In this document: piece by piece, positions 34,960 through 44,100 of the stretch | How the letters are laid out: every line of letters begins with the position of its first letter | Position numbering within the stretch: position 1 is the stretch's first letter | Assembly (NCBI GenBank): GCA_021200315.1 | Contig: JAJQGU010000031.1 | Location: 1-51,814 of the forward strand | Direction of reading: 5' to 3' | Origin: Akkermansiaceae bacterium | GTDB taxonomy: Bacteria > Verrucomicrobiota > Verrucomicrobiia > Verrucomicrobiales > Akkermansiaceae | DNA: 51,814 nt | Translations under genes and position numbers: made by a program | Notes under the pieces: generated by a model | The model's input: only the letters and a program-made list of their open reading frames with translations | What the model was told of the DNA's origin: nothing | Databases searched by the model: none

Positions 34960-36533
34960 CGGAACGCGGCTACAGCCGCCTCGGCGCACTTGCGCCCATC
35001 GAGGGCGGCGGAGACGATGCCGCCGGCGAAGCCGGCTCCTTCGCCGCAGGGGTAGAGCCCCTTGAGGCAAGGGTGCATGAGCGTCTCCGGATCGCGGGGA
35101 ATGCGCACAGGGGCGCTGGTGCGGGTTTCGCAGCCCACGAGCAGGGCGTCGGTTCCGGCAAAACCGCGCAAGCGGCGCTCAAAAAGGCGGAGTCCGCCGC
35201 GCAGGCGGCGGGCGACGCCGTCGGGCAGCAGAGCGCGCAGATCCGCCGGCACGACGCCGGGGCTGTAGCTGGTGGCGGGTAGGGATGCGCTGACGCGCCC
35301 CGCGAGAAAATCCGCCGCACGCTGGGCGGGCGCCCTCCACGCGCCGCCGCCCGCCAACGAAGCGGCATGCTCGATGGCCTTCTGGAAGGCGACGCCTGAG
35401 AGCGCGCCGCATTCGGCCGCGAAGGCGTCCGTATCCTCTGGTTCGACAGAGACTACCAAGCCGGCATTGGCGAAAGGGGAATCGCGGCCGGAGAGGGACA
35501 TGCCGTTCACCACCACTTCGTCGCTCGCGGTAACGGCGGGCACAATGCAGCCGCCCGGGCACATGCAGAAGGAGTGCACGCCGCGCCCGTCCATTTTCGT
35601 GGCCAGGGAATAGGCGGCTGCCGGCAGCCCCTGCGGACGCGTTTCGCGCCGCCCGAGATGGTACTGGGCGGCGTCGATCGCGCTTTGAGGATGCTCGATG
35701 CGCACGCCCACGGCAAATGCCTTGCGCTCCAAGGAGATTCCCTCGTCGAGAAGCAGTCTGTAGACGTCGCGCGCGCTGTGCCCAGTCGCGAGAATGACGA
35801 CGGCGCCTTCCCACTCGCGGCCATCCCGCGTGGCCACGCCGCGCAGGCGGGTTCCATCCGCCGACCGCAGCAGGCGCGTGACGCGTGCGCCGAAATGCAC
35901 TTCTCCCCCGGCGCGAAGGATGGATTCGCGCATGGCCTTCACGACGCCCGGCAGCAGGTCGGAGCCAATGTGCGGGTGCGCCTCGGTGAGAATGGAAAGC
36001 GGAGCTCCATGGGCGGCGAAAGTTTCGTAAATTTCGCGCACGGGGCCGCGCTTGGCGGCGCGGGTGAACAGCTTTCCGTCGGAAAAGGCCCCCGCGCCGC
36101 CTTCGCCGAAGCAGTAGTTCGAGTCCTCGGCCAACGGGCCGCCCCCGAGCAGGGGGAGCAGATCCCGGCGGCGGGTCTCCACATCCCGCCCCCGCTCGAG
36201 AATGACGGGACGAGCTCCCAGTTCAAGACAGCGCAGGGCGGCAAAAAGCCCCGCCGGGCCGGCTCCCACGAGAATGATGCGGCGGGCGGCCGACGGTATG
36301 GAGCCATAGAAACGCTCGATCTTCGCCGCGGGGCGAAGCTCTTCATCCACGCCCGCCTCGAGACGCAGCTGTTTGCGGATGGGGCGATGGCGGGCGTCCA
36401 GGGATTCTCTCACAAGCCGTACGCCCCGAATGCGCGCAGTCTCCACTCCCAGAACGGACGCTGCCTCCCGCCGCCGGGCCGCATCATCGGCCGCTTCGGC
36501 GAGCGGAAGGCGGATGTCGACGCGGGTGATCAT
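34953..36533 (-). CDS. FAD-dependent dehydrogenase of the COG2509 type
   Basis: A 526-residue flavoprotein of unknown substrate. An N-terminal domain of about 85 residues (KIERFYGSIPSAA at its end) precedes the dinucleotide-binding RIILVGAGPAGLFAALR. The family block GGPLAEDSNYCFGEGGAGAF and SDGKLFTRAAKRG follows. Later come VVILATGHSARDVYRLL, FCMCPGGCIVPA and a C-terminal GLYPCGEGAGFAGGIVSAA. Members occur widely as 'uncharacterised FAD-dependent dehydrogenase'. It overlaps the cysE stop by four bases (ATGA), so it is co-translated with cysE. Confidence 0.9.
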   Translation of the reverse strand: MITRVDIRLPLAEAADDAARRREAASVLGVETARIRGVRLVRESLDARHRPIRKQLRLEAGVDEELRPAAKIERFYGSIPSAARRIILVGAGPAGLFAALRCLELGARPVILERGRDVETRRRDLLPLLGGGPLAEDSNYCFGEGGAGAFSDGKLFTRAAKRGPVREIYETFAAHGAPLSILTEAHPHIGSDLLPGVVKAMRESILRAGGEVHFGARVTRLLRSADGTRLRGVATRDGREWEGAVVILATGHSARDVYRLLLDEGISLERKAFAVGVRIEHPQSAIDAAQYHLGRRETRPQGLPAAAYSLATKMDGRGVHSFCMCPGGCIVPAVTASDEVVVNGMSLSGRDSPFANAGLVVSVEPEDTDAFAAECGALSGVAFQKAIEHAASLAGGGAWRAPAQRAADFLAGRVSASLPATSYSPGVVPADLRALLPDGVARRLRGGLRLFERRLRGFAGTDALLVGCETRTSAPVRIPRDPETLMHPCLKGLYPCGEGAGFAGGIVSAALDGRKCAEAAVAAFRQ

Positions 36534-37354
36534 GAGTGCACGCGCAGATCCTGGTTCATATCGAGAGATGGGTTGGCGTCATCGCAGAGGCCGACCACGG
36601 CGGCTGGCACGCCTGCCACAGTGGTGTGAGGCGGCACATCGGCGAGCACCACGGACGAAGCCGCGATCTTGGCGCACTCGCCGATTTCCACACGCCCCAG
36701 CACCTTGGCTCCCGCGCCGATCAACACGCCGGAGCGCACGACGGGGTGGCGGTCACCCGTCTCCTTGCCGGTACCCCCCAAGGTCACTTCATGCAGCACC
36801 GAAACGTCGTTCTCCACAATGGCCGTTTCGCCGACGACAAAGCCGGCGCCGTGATCCACCAGAATTCCGCACCCCAGGCGGGCGGCGGGGTGAATGTCGA
36901 TGGCAAACACTTCGGACGCGATGCTCTGGAAGAACAGCGCCATCATCGTGCGCCCGCGTGCCCACAGCTCGTGGGCCACGCGATGCACGCACAGGGCATG
37001 AAAGCCCTTGAAGAAGAGAAGGGGCTCGAGCGGGCTGCGGCAGGCGGCATCGCGCTCGACCACGGCCTGCAGATCGGCGGCCATCAGATACCGGATCCCG
37101 GCGTTGCCGCGCAGTGTCGAGCAAATCACAGACTCCAGGCCGTCGCGGTCCATGTCGCGGCGGGCAAGCTTGCGGGCAAGGCGCGCCGCGATCGCGTCCT
37201 CCAGGCTCCCGCGCGAAAAAATCACATCGGCAAGCATGCCGTCGAGGCAGGGTTCCTCTTCGGCGGCCCGCACGGCCTCTGCCCGAACCCGCCGCCAGAG
37301 ATCCTCGGCGAACTCCGGATGCGCCGGCTCCATCTTTTCGGGACGCAGCGTCAT
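36530..37354 (-). CDS. cysE: Serine O-acetyltransferase
   Basis: Acetylates serine with acetyl-CoA, the entry step to cysteine. The 274-residue protein has the helical N-terminal domain (LADVIFSRGSLEDAIAARLA) and LFFKGFHALCVHRVAH. The hexapeptide left-handed helix follows (DIHPAARLGCGILVDHGAGFV, GETAIVENDVSVLHEVTLGG, GVLIGAGAKVLGRVEIG, TTVAGVPAAVVG). ATG 37354 is chosen; an upstream TTG at 37366 directly abuts the previous stop. It is the middle gene of ispB-like, cysE and FAD dehydrogenase. Confidence 0.94.
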   Translation of the reverse strand: MTLRPEKMEPAHPEFAEDLWRRVRAEAVRAAEEEPCLDGMLADVIFSRGSLEDAIAARLARKLARRDMDRDGLESVICSTLRGNAGIRYLMAADLQAVVERDAACRSPLEPLLFFKGFHALCVHRVAHELWARGRTMMALFFQSIASEVFAIDIHPAARLGCGILVDHGAGFVVGETAIVENDVSVLHEVTLGGTGKETGDRHPVVRSGVLIGAGAKVLGRVEIGECAKIAASSVVLADVPPHTTVAGVPAAVVGLCDDANPSLDMNQDLRVHS

Positions 37355-37366
37355 GGCTTCAAACAA

Positions 37367-38374
37367 TCAACAGCAGCACTCCCGCATCAGCTCATCGAGC
37401 CGATAGGTCATCTCCGTCAAAGATTCACGAGCGGGAGAAAGCGGGAGAAGCCACAACGCCTCCCTGGCCTCTTCCGTGCGGGCGAGGCCTTCGTCCACCG
37501 AGCGCGAAATGGCTTCCTGAAAGGCTTTTGTGTGGGAAAGGCGGGCATAGTTCACTTCTTCGCGGTGCTCCAGCGCGTCGCGCACTTCGGTGGACACTCC
37601 CTCATGCTCCGACTCCAGCAGAAAAAGCACGGGCAGAGTGATCTTGCCCTTTTCCGCGTCGGTGTGAAGCGTCTTCCCGGCCGCGCCCTCGCTGCCTACC
37701 ATATCCAGCACATCGTCATAAACCTGGTAGGCGACTCCGAGCAGGGAGCCCATGCGGTCGAGCGAGGCCACCAACTCTTCATCGAGACCGGAAAGATACG
37801 CTGCGCCCCCCATGGCCACGGCGAACAAGGCCGCCGTCTTCTTCTGAATGAGCTCGAAATAATCCGCCTTCGTCATCTCGAGATCAAAAAGGCGGGTCGA
37901 CTGCTCGATTTCGCCCTGACAGACGTCCCGGACGGCGCGGGACAGGCGCTTGCAGAAGGAAATGTCGCCCAAGTCCGCCCCCATCATCATCGCGTGCGAC
38001 AGCAGAGAATCGCCCAGCAGCACGGCCAGCTCATTGCCCCAGAGCGCGTTGGGCGTCGGGCGATCCCGGCGGATTTCCGCATGATCCAGCACGTCGTCGT
38101 GAACGAGCGTGGCAATGTGCACCAGCTCCAGCAGCGCGGCGAAGCGCACGTGGGAATCCTTCACCCCGCCCGTGGCCGCCGCCGTGATCAGCGCCAGCCC
38201 CGGGCGGATCATCTTGCCCCGGGTTTGGCAGATCTCTCCCATGTAGGCCTTTACATAGGGGGCGAAATGACCCACTTGAGCCGCCATCTCCTCGCGGACA
38301 CGCTTCAAGTCATCGCGTATCAGCGCGAGTTGCTGCTTCGAACTGCGTAGCTTGGAGAAGAATGAAAAACTCAT
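37367..38374 (-). CDS. ispB: Polyprenyl diphosphate synthase
   Basis: Chain-elongating trans-prenyltransferase, probably making the long isoprenoid tail of a respiratory quinone. The 335-residue protein has the GKMIRPGL start, the first Asp-rich motif LVHDDVLDHAEIRRDRPT, GDSLLSHA, the GEIEQ and KKTAALFAVAMGG regions, and the second motif YQVYDDVLDMVG. The second motif DDVLD replaces the more usual DDILD, a conservative change. Product chain length cannot be told. It is first in its operon. Confidence 0.9.
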   Translation of the reverse strand: MSFSFFSKLRSSKQQLALIRDDLKRVREEMAAQVGHFAPYVKAYMGEICQTRGKMIRPGLALITAAATGGVKDSHVRFAALLELVHIATLVHDDVLDHAEIRRDRPTPNALWGNELAVLLGDSLLSHAMMMGADLGDISFCKRLSRAVRDVCQGEIEQSTRLFDLEMTKADYFELIQKKTAALFAVAMGGAAYLSGLDEELVASLDRMGSLLGVAYQVYDDVLDMVGSEGAAGKTLHTDAEKGKITLPVLFLLESEHEGVSTEVRDALEHREEVNYARLSHTKAFQEAISRSVDEGLARTEEAREALWLLPLSPARESLTEMTYRLDELMRECCC

Positions 38375-38415
38375 GGCTCAACCGGAAAAACGACACTGAC
38401 AGTATCAAAAGGCGG

Positions 38416-38443
38416 ATTGTAGCGGATCGGCGCGCAATTGCAA
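38416..38443 (-). promoter_or_regulatory. Promoter of the ispB-cysE-FAD dehydrogenase operon
   Basis: Minus-strand TTGCAA (38438-38443), 16-base spacer, TACAAT (38416-38421); leader about 36 bases. It is divergent from the promoter at 38478-38506. Confidence 0.65.
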
Positions 38444-38477
38444 GCCTGAACACGCTCTTTCGCATGGGGGATTCCCC

Positions 38478-38506
38478 TTGCATGCAGGCGGGGTACATGT
38501 TATTCT
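38478..38506 (+). promoter_or_regulatory. Promoter of the Minf_1886-aguA-recQ operon, leaderless
   Basis: TTGCAT (38478-38483), 17-base spacer, TATTCT (38501-38506). ATG 38513 is six bases after the -10, exactly where transcription should begin. Confidence 0.68.
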
Positions 38507-38512
38507 GGAGCC

Positions 38513-38995
38513 ATGGACGCCCCCGACAGCTACGCCGCGGCAATCGGCCGCCTGACGCGGCGTTATCCGCAATGGCCGCCGGCAGCCTATGACTTCCTCC
38601 GCCGCGCCATGAAGCTGGCTGCGGAGGTGTTCGCCGCCGATCGTGAGGAGAAGCACCTCTCCGCCGAAGAGCTTTACCTGGCCTGCTGCATGAACGCTCA
38701 CAACGAATACGGGCCGATGGCTGGACTGGTGCTCGAGACTTGGGGCGTCAAGACCTCATCCGACATCGGCGCGCTCGTGTACAATCTGATCGCGGAGGGC
38801 GTCTTCAGCAGGCAGAAGAAAGACCGGAAAGAGGATTTCGACGGTCTGCCCGATCTCGGCGAGCTCCTGAGCGCGCCTTACGTCCTCTCCGACGGGGGCG
38901 CAGGAGATCCTTCCGACGCCTTCCCGAAAGAGCCTTCTTCGCGCGGCCGGCGCATTCCCCCGTTCGGGAGGATGAATTCCTGCAACAAACGCTGA
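38513..38995 (+). CDS. Minf_1886-family protein, function unknown
   Basis: A 160-residue cytoplasmic protein of the family named after Methylacidiphilum Minf_1886, conserved in Verrucomicrobiota and Planctomycetota. The conserved block runs from RRYPQWPPAAYDFLRRAM through KHLSAEELYLACCMNAHNEY and GPMAGLVLETWGVKTSSDIG to an IAEGVFSRQKKDRKEDFDG tail. Nothing identifies a reaction. It heads an operon with aguA (TGATG overlap) and recQ, so translation of all three is coupled. Confidence 0.85.
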   Translation: MDAPDSYAAAIGRLTRRYPQWPPAAYDFLRRAMKLAAEVFAADREEKHLSAEELYLACCMNAHNEYGPMAGLVLETWGVKTSSDIGALVYNLIAEGVFSRQKKDRKEDFDGLPDLGELLSAPYVLSDGGAGDPSDAFPKEPSSRGRRIPPFGRMNSCNKR

Positions 38996-40047
38996 TGCTC
39001 CCCGCAATCGAGACAGGAGACTCCCTCCGCTGGCCCGCCGAGTGGGAACCACAGGAAGCGGTGTGGCTCACTTGGCCTCACCGCCGCGATCTCTGGCAGG
39101 GCGGACTCGACCGCCTGATCGCCGACTATGCCGAGCTGGCTCGCCTGATCGCGGGCGAGGCCGAAGTGCGCATCAACGCCGGCGCAGCCCTGCACGATTC
39201 CATCCGCGCAGCGCTGGCTCGGGAATGCGCGGATCGCTGCCGGCTCTACAACCACCCTGCGGACGACGTGTGGTGCCGCGACCACGGCCCGATTTTCGTG
39301 AGGCGGCGGGATGCTTCTCTCCAGATCGCCGACTGGGCGTTCAACGCCTGGGGGGGCAAGTTCTCCCCTTGGGATCGGGACGACCGCATCCCCGCGCTCA
39401 CAGCCGAAACTCTGGGTCTGCCGCGGCTCGCCTCTCCGCTCGTCCTGGAAGGCGGCGCCATCGAAGGGAACGGCGAAGGGCTCGTGCTCACCACCGAGGC
39501 TGTATTGCTCAACGAGAACAGGAACCCGGGCATCACCAAGGCCGAGGTGGAGGCTGAACTGCACCGCATGCTCGGCGCCCGACGCGTGTTCTGGCTCGGC
39601 CGCGGCATCGAAGGCGACGACACCGACGGGCACATCGACGACATGGTGCGCTTCGTGAACCCCGGCGCCGTGGTGAGCGTCGCAGAGACCGACCGCCATT
39701 CTCCCAACTACCGGAACCTCGCCGAAAACAACGAACGCCTTCAGGATCTCCGCACCCTCTCCTCTTCACGCGTCGAGGTTGTTCCGCTGCCCATGCCCGC
39801 GCCCGTCACCGCCGAACACTGGCGGCTTGCCCTGCTCCCCGCCAGCTACGCAAATTTCCTGATCTGCAACGGGATGGTCATTGTGCCGATCTTCATGCAG
39901 CCCAAGCTTGACGACCGTGCGCTCGGTATTCTGCGCGAGTGTTTCCCCGGCAGGCGCGTAGTGGGTTTCGACGCCCGGAGGCTCGTGCTCGAGGGCGGAG
40001 CCATCCACTGCGTCACACAGCAACAGCCGACCGCCGCCGCCCCGTGA
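38995..40047 (+). CDS. aguA: Agmatine deiminase
   Basis: Hydrolyses agmatine to N-carbamoylputrescine and ammonia, a step to putrescine. The 350-residue guanidino-group-modifying enzyme has [65 protein letters not shown], and [16 protein letters not shown]. The catalytic cysteine is in [12 protein letters not shown] (about residue 339). No carbamoyl-putrescine amidohydrolase (aguB) is adjacent. Start ATG 38995 overlaps the previous stop. Confidence 0.94.
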   Translation: MLPAIETGDSLRWPAEWEPQEAVWLTWPHRRDLWQGGLDRLIADYAELARLIAGEAEVRINAGAALHDSIRAALARECADRCRLYNHPADDVWCRDHGPIFVRRRDASLQIADWAFNAWGGKFSPWDRDDRIPALTAETLGLPRLASPLVLEGGAIEGNGEGLVLTTEAVLLNENRNPGITKAEVEAELHRMLGARRVFWLGRGIEGDDTDGHIDDMVRFVNPGAVVSVAETDRHSPNYRNLAENNERLQDLRTLSSSRVEVVPLPMPAPVTAEHWRLALLPASYANFLICNGMVIVPIFMQPKLDDRALGILRECFPGRRVVGFDARRLVLEGGAIHCVTQQQPTAAAP

Positions 40048-42146
40048 AGCCGCTCCTCCTCCAGCCCGACGAAGCCCTCAGGACTCATTTCGGCTTCGCA
40101 TGCCTCCGTCCCGGGCAGGATGAGGTGGTACAGGCGGTGATGCAGGGGCGCGACGTGCTCGCCATCATGCCCACGGGCGGCGGCAAGTCTCTCTGCTATC
40201 AGCTGCCCGCTCTCTGCCGCGAAGGGATCACGCTCGTGGTCAGCCCCCTCATCGCGCTCATGAAGGATCAGGTGGACGCACTGAGGCGGAAGGGCATCCC
40301 CGCCGCCATGATCAACAGTTCGCTCACTGCCGAGGAATATCGCGAGAGTATGGACGGATTGCGCCGCGGCGCGTTCAAACTCGTCTACGTCGCTCCGGAG
40401 CGTCTCTGCAGCGGGGGCTTCATCGCGCTTCTGCGCCGGCAGCGGATTTCGCTTTTCGCGGTGGATGAAGCGCACTGTCTTTCCCAGTGGGGGCACGACT
40501 TCCGCCCCGACTACCTGCGCCTCGGCCGCGCTCTCGACGATTTGGGCCGTCCGCAGACGATCGCTCTCACCGCCACGGCCACGGAACAGGTGAGGAAGGA
40601 CGTCCTGGAGCACCTGCGCCTCCGCGATCCGCTGGTGATCGTCCGCGGCTTCGCGCGCGCCAACCTCTCGTTCCGCGTCGTGCACTGCGATTCGCAGAGC
40701 GGAAAATTGCGCCGTCTCCATCGCTTGATCGAGGAATGCCGCGTCGGCATCGTCTACTGCTCCACCCGCAGAAAAGTCATGACCGTGTTCGACGATCTCC
40801 GCGGCATGGGGGTAAATGCCGTGGTCTATCATGCGGGGCTCACAGACGCCGAGCGCGGCTTCGCGCAGAATCGCTTCATCGCCGGCGAGGCGGATGTGGT
40901 CGTGGCCACGAATGCCTTCGGCATGGGCATCGACAGGGCGGATGTGCGCTTCGTCGCCCATTTTGAAATCCCCGGCAGCGTCGAGGCGTATTACCAGGAA
41001 GCGGGCCGGGCCGGACGCGACGGTCTGCCCGCGGTCTGCGAACTGCTGTTCAACCATGCCGATCTCAGAACGCAGGAGTTCTTCTTTGAGGGAGCCAATC
41101 CGCCTTGCTCTTTCGTCCTGCGGCTCTATGCCCTGCTGCGCCGCCACTGCTCCCCCGACGCGCACGAGGTCGATCTCACGCCGGACGATATGGCTGAGAT
41201 GCTCCGCACCAAAAATGTGATGAGCGTCGGCTCCGCCTTGTCCGCCCTCGTCCGGGCGGGCGCGATCGAGCGCCGGGATGTTCCCGGCCGTCCGGGACGC
41301 ATCACCCGGGTGACCGATCCCTCCCGCCGGGGGGACGAGATCGGGCTGGACGCCGAATCGCTGCGCTTCAAGGCGCTGCGGGATCGCGCCAAGATCGGAG
41401 CCATCACCCGCTTCGCCTACAGCGAGGGCTGTCGCCAGCAGTGGATTCTGCGCTATTTCGGAGAGGACGCCGGCGCCCCCTGTGGTCTCTGCGATTCCTG
41501 TCTCGACGATCGGGCGCGGAACTCGCCGGAGGATGCGGGGCTTTCGGAGAGAGATCTTCTCGTCGTTAAAAAAGCGCTCAGCGGCATTGCACGCGCTTCG
41601 CGCCGGGAAGCGGACGGTTCGTGGCGCGGGATTTTCGGCAAGAACAAGATCATTCTCATGCTGAAGGGCTCGCGCCGCTGCACCCAGCCTTCCCTCACGC
41701 GTCTCAGCACCTTCGGCCTCTTGAAAGACATGCCCGAAGAGGCCATGAAGGTGCTCTTCGCCCGAATGCGCCGGGCAGGGCTGCTCGCCACCTCGGGTGA
41801 CGAACGCCCCCTCCTGACGCTCAGCGAACGGGGAGCCCGCGTAATGCGTGGCGAAGAGCCCGCCCGCCTTTCACCCGAAGGATGGGGCGGCGCCCGCTCC
41901 GCCGCCGGAGGCAAGGCGGACGAAACTCTGTACCGGGCGCTGATCGGCCTGCGCAAAAGCATTTCCGCCGAAACCGGGCTGCCCGCCTGCCGCATCATCG
42001 GCAACGACGCGCTCCGCGCCCTCTCCGCCAGAAAGCCGCTCACGCGGCAGGCCGCCCTCTCCATCAAGGGCATTGGCCCCCGTATCGCGGAGCGTTACCT
42101 CCCCGCTTTCCTAGAACTCATTGCCGAATACGAAATGGAGGAATAG
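40044..42146 (+). CDS. recQ: ATP-dependent DNA helicase RecQ
   Basis: 3'-5' DNA helicase for recombination and repair. The 700-residue protein has Walker [11 protein letters not shown] (about 42-51), the DEAH box [18 protein letters not shown] (about 140), [13 protein letters not shown], and the helicase C-terminal [10 protein letters not shown] zinc-binding Cys set runs through [14 protein letters not shown] to [11 protein letters not shown], followed by a winged helix and a C-terminal HRDC domain ([32 protein letters not shown]). Translation starts at GTG 40044, overlapping the aguA stop (GTGA). The last 52 bases lie opposite the end of a Sel1 pseudogene. Confidence 0.95.
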   Translation: MKPLLLQPDEALRTHFGFACLRPGQDEVVQAVMQGRDVLAIMPTGGGKSLCYQLPALCREGITLVVSPLIALMKDQVDALRRKGIPAAMINSSLTAEEYRESMDGLRRGAFKLVYVAPERLCSGGFIALLRRQRISLFAVDEAHCLSQWGHDFRPDYLRLGRALDDLGRPQTIALTATATEQVRKDVLEHLRLRDPLVIVRGFARANLSFRVVHCDSQSGKLRRLHRLIEECRVGIVYCSTRRKVMTVFDDLRGMGVNAVVYHAGLTDAERGFAQNRFIAGEADVVVATNAFGMGIDRADVRFVAHFEIPGSVEAYYQEAGRAGRDGLPAVCELLFNHADLRTQEFFFEGANPPCSFVLRLYALLRRHCSPDAHEVDLTPDDMAEMLRTKNVMSVGSALSALVRAGAIERRDVPGRPGRITRVTDPSRRGDEIGLDAESLRFKALRDRAKIGAITRFAYSEGCRQQWILRYFGEDAGAPCGLCDSCLDDRARNSPEDAGLSERDLLVVKKALSGIARASRREADGSWRGIFGKNKIILMLKGSRRCTQPSLTRLSTFGLLKDMPEEAMKVLFARMRRAGLLATSGDERPLLTLSERGARVMRGEEPARLSPEGWGGARSAAGGKADETLYRALIGLRKSISAETGLPACRIIGNDALRALSARKPLTRQAALSIKGIGPRIAERYLPAFLELIAEYEMEE

Positions 42147-42443
42147 ACCCCGCGTTTCTTCCCCACACTCTCCCACTTGACGCCCATACTTTTCAAGGCG
42201 TCCTTCGCGAGGCTAACTCCCTGCTCCGCCGCCTGTCGGTACCAGCGCACCGCTTCCCTCCTATCCTCCTTCACGCCGTACTCATATCTATAACACTTCC
42301 CAAGTTCGTACTGGGCTTCGGCATAGCCCTGTTCCGTCGCTTTCCGCCACCAGCGCGCCGCCGCCGTGCAGTCATGCTCCACACCTTCCCCCGAAGGCCC
42401 AGTAGTTCCCCAAACGATACTGGGCGGCCGGCCATGGCAACAG
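42095..42443 (-). pseudogene. Truncated, frameshifted Sel1-repeat gene remnant
   Basis: The minus strand encodes Sel1-type repeats (about 36 residues each): ARWWRKATEQGYAEAQYELG and REAVRWYRQAAEQGVSLAKDA. One frame carries AAQYRLGNYWAFG and the next carries GEGVEHDCTAAAR; one extra G in the run at about 42390-42395 separates them. No start codon fits the first frame, where a TGA lies directly upstream, so the 5' part is gone. The 3' end overlaps recQ. It is probably a decayed relative of the Sel1 gene at the right edge. Confidence 0.7.
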
Positions 42444-42511
42444 TCAGGCCGGCGCTCCGCGCTTGGAAGGCGCATTCCGATCAGAAGCGGGAGCGGAGCC
42501 GGTTTTTCCGC

Positions 42512-42540
42512 TTGCCGCCGCACGGGCGCACGGATAGAAT
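42512..42540 (+). promoter_or_regulatory. Promoter of larC
   Basis: TTGCCG (42512-42517), 17-base spacer, TAGAAT (42535-42540). ATG 42551 is ten bases after the -10. The in-frame ATG at 42539 overlaps the -10 and cannot be in the message. Confidence 0.65.
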
Positions 42541-42550
42541 GCGGGAGAAC

Positions 42551-43771
42551 ATGAGGATTCTTCACTACGATTGCCGGGCCGGCGTCAGCGGCGACATGAA
42601 CTTGGGGGCGATGGCGGCGCTGGGCGTGCCCTTGGCGGCGATGCAGGCGGAGCTCGAGCTTCTCGGTCTGCCGCCGGATTCGCTGAGACTGGAGGCGAAG
42701 GAAGCTATGAGAGGCGGCGTCGCGGGCACGGAGATCACGGTGCACGCTCCCTGCTCTCCCTGCGAAAATGGCCACGGTCACCGCTCTTGGGCGGACATTC
42801 GCGAGATGATCCGTCGGTCGGAACTTTCCCACCGGGTGAAGGAGGACGCTCTGGCCGTGTTCGGCCGACTGGCCGAGGCCGAAGCCGGCGTGCACGGGCG
42901 GGCGGCGGACGAGGTGGAATTTCATGAAGTGGGCTCCCTCGATTCCATCGCTGACATCGTGGGCGCCGCCTTCTGCTGGGAATGGCTGGGGGTGGACGCC
43001 ATCACGTGTTCGGAGATCGAGCTGGGGGGAGGCACGGTTCATTGTGCGCACGGCACGCTCTCCGTGCCCGCGCCGGCCACGGTTCGCCTCGCCAGGGGGA
43101 TGCTGGTATCGCTGGGCGGTACGGATCACGAGGCTGCCACGCCCACGGGCGTGGCGCTGATGGCCGCGAAGGCCCGTCAGGAGCGGGCGCGGGGACGCCT
43201 CATCGCTTCGGGCACGGGGCTGGGACACCGCGACAGCCGCGCCATGCCCAACGCGCTGCGCGTCTGTCTTCTCGAAACGGAAACCCGGAGGGCAGACCGG
43301 TCGGACGCCGTGCTTCTCGAGGCGAATTTGGACGACATGAGTCCCGAGCATCTGGCCTATGCCGTAGACAAGCTCTTCGAAGCAGGCGCATCGGACGCCT
43401 GGCAGGAGGCCATTGTGATGAAGAAGGGACGCTTGGCCGCATGCCTGCGCGCGCTTTGTCCGCCGGAGCGCGAAGAGGCCGTGCGCGACTGCATCTTCCG
43501 GCACACCTCCACGCTGGGGCTGCGCATGGTCGCATGCCGCAAATACGAACTGCCGCGCCGGTCGAAAACCGTAGAGGCCGGCGGACGGAATTTCCGAATC
43601 AAGCTCGGCGGAACAGACGGAAGCCGCAGCAAGATCGAATTCGACGATCTCCGCCGAGCGGCCGACGAGACGGGCTCGCCCCTTCAGGAGATTCTGGAAC
43701 GCGTGCTTCCCGAGGCGAAGGGTGGCGATCTCCCGGGCTGTCCGCTGAATTCCGGAGGGGATGGCGATTAA
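42551..43771 (+). CDS. larC: Nickel-insertion protein LarC for the nickel-pincer cofactor
   Basis: CTP-dependent metallochaperone that installs nickel in the pyridinium dithiocarboxylate cofactor of lactate racemase-type enzymes. The 406-residue protein starts with ILHYDCRAGVSGDMNLGAMA. It then has EVEFHEVGSLDSIADIVGAA, GGGTVHCAHGTLSVPAPATV, ATPTGVALM, and LLEANLDDMSPEHLAYAVDKL at the start of the CTP-binding half. The His-rich linker is reduced to ENGHGHRS. It is a single uninterrupted frame. No larA, larB or larE is near, so the enzyme it serves is elsewhere. Confidence 0.92.
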   Translation: MRILHYDCRAGVSGDMNLGAMAALGVPLAAMQAELELLGLPPDSLRLEAKEAMRGGVAGTEITVHAPCSPCENGHGHRSWADIREMIRRSELSHRVKEDALAVFGRLAEAEAGVHGRAADEVEFHEVGSLDSIADIVGAAFCWEWLGVDAITCSEIELGGGTVHCAHGTLSVPAPATVRLARGMLVSLGGTDHEAATPTGVALMAAKARQERARGRLIASGTGLGHRDSRAMPNALRVCLLETETRRADRSDAVLLEANLDDMSPEHLAYAVDKLFEAGASDAWQEAIVMKKGRLAACLRALCPPEREEAVRDCIFRHTSTLGLRMVACRKYELPRRSKTVEAGGRNFRIKLGGTDGSRSKIEFDDLRRAADETGSPLQEILERVLPEAKGGDLPGCPLNSGGDGD

Positions 43772-43832
43772 GCAACCGTCGCGAACGAGAGCCGTCCCAT
43801 GCGCGGCCGTGCCGGCGGCGCATCGCTCCCCG

Positions 43833-44060
43833 TCATCCTTTTCGGCCCGGACGCCGTTTCTCTCGTTCGCTTCCGCAGGCGCCGCCCAGCGTTTTCCTGT
43901 ACTGCAGGCCGCCTTTTCCCCAAGAGAAATAAAACTTGCCGCGGGGGCTGACGCCCAGGCGGATTCCCCCAGCGCCCACGGAAACGCTGATGCCGCTCCG
44001 CGAGAAACTCACGCTGAACGGACCCAAACTCAGCGTCTTTCTGATGACAGTTCTGTCCAT
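43833..44060 (-). CDS. Small DUF4236-type protein
   Basis: A 75-residue protein: MDRTVIRKTLSLGPFSVSFS followed by RSGISVSVGAGGIRLGVSPR, a short aromatic stretch and a basic tail. The spacing of glycine strands (R-K-x-L, SxSGIS, SVGxGG, YRKTL) fits DUF4236, a small domain of unknown function often at the N-terminus of longer proteins. Here it stands alone and ends in a charged tail. It follows the YfgM-like gene by 40 bases and is probably the last gene of the operon read from 46673-46700. Confidence 0.7.
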   Translation of the reverse strand: MDRTVIRKTLSLGPFSVSFSRSGISVSVGAGGIRLGVSPRGKFYFSWGKGGLQYRKTLGGACGSEREKRRPGRKG

Positions 44061-44100
44061 GAAAGAACGAAGATGGGGCAATCTCCGAACGGCAAGGCGT

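Noticed and set aside
36536..38350. A 604-codon plus-strand open frame
   Set aside because: It is opposite cysE and the polyprenyl synthase, both with full motif sets. Its translation has no domain pattern.
41882..43771. A 629-codon plus-strand frame running through recQ end into larC
   Set aside because: Only its part from 42551 onward has protein-like conservation (larC). The upstream part is a shadow of recQ and of the Sel1 remnant.
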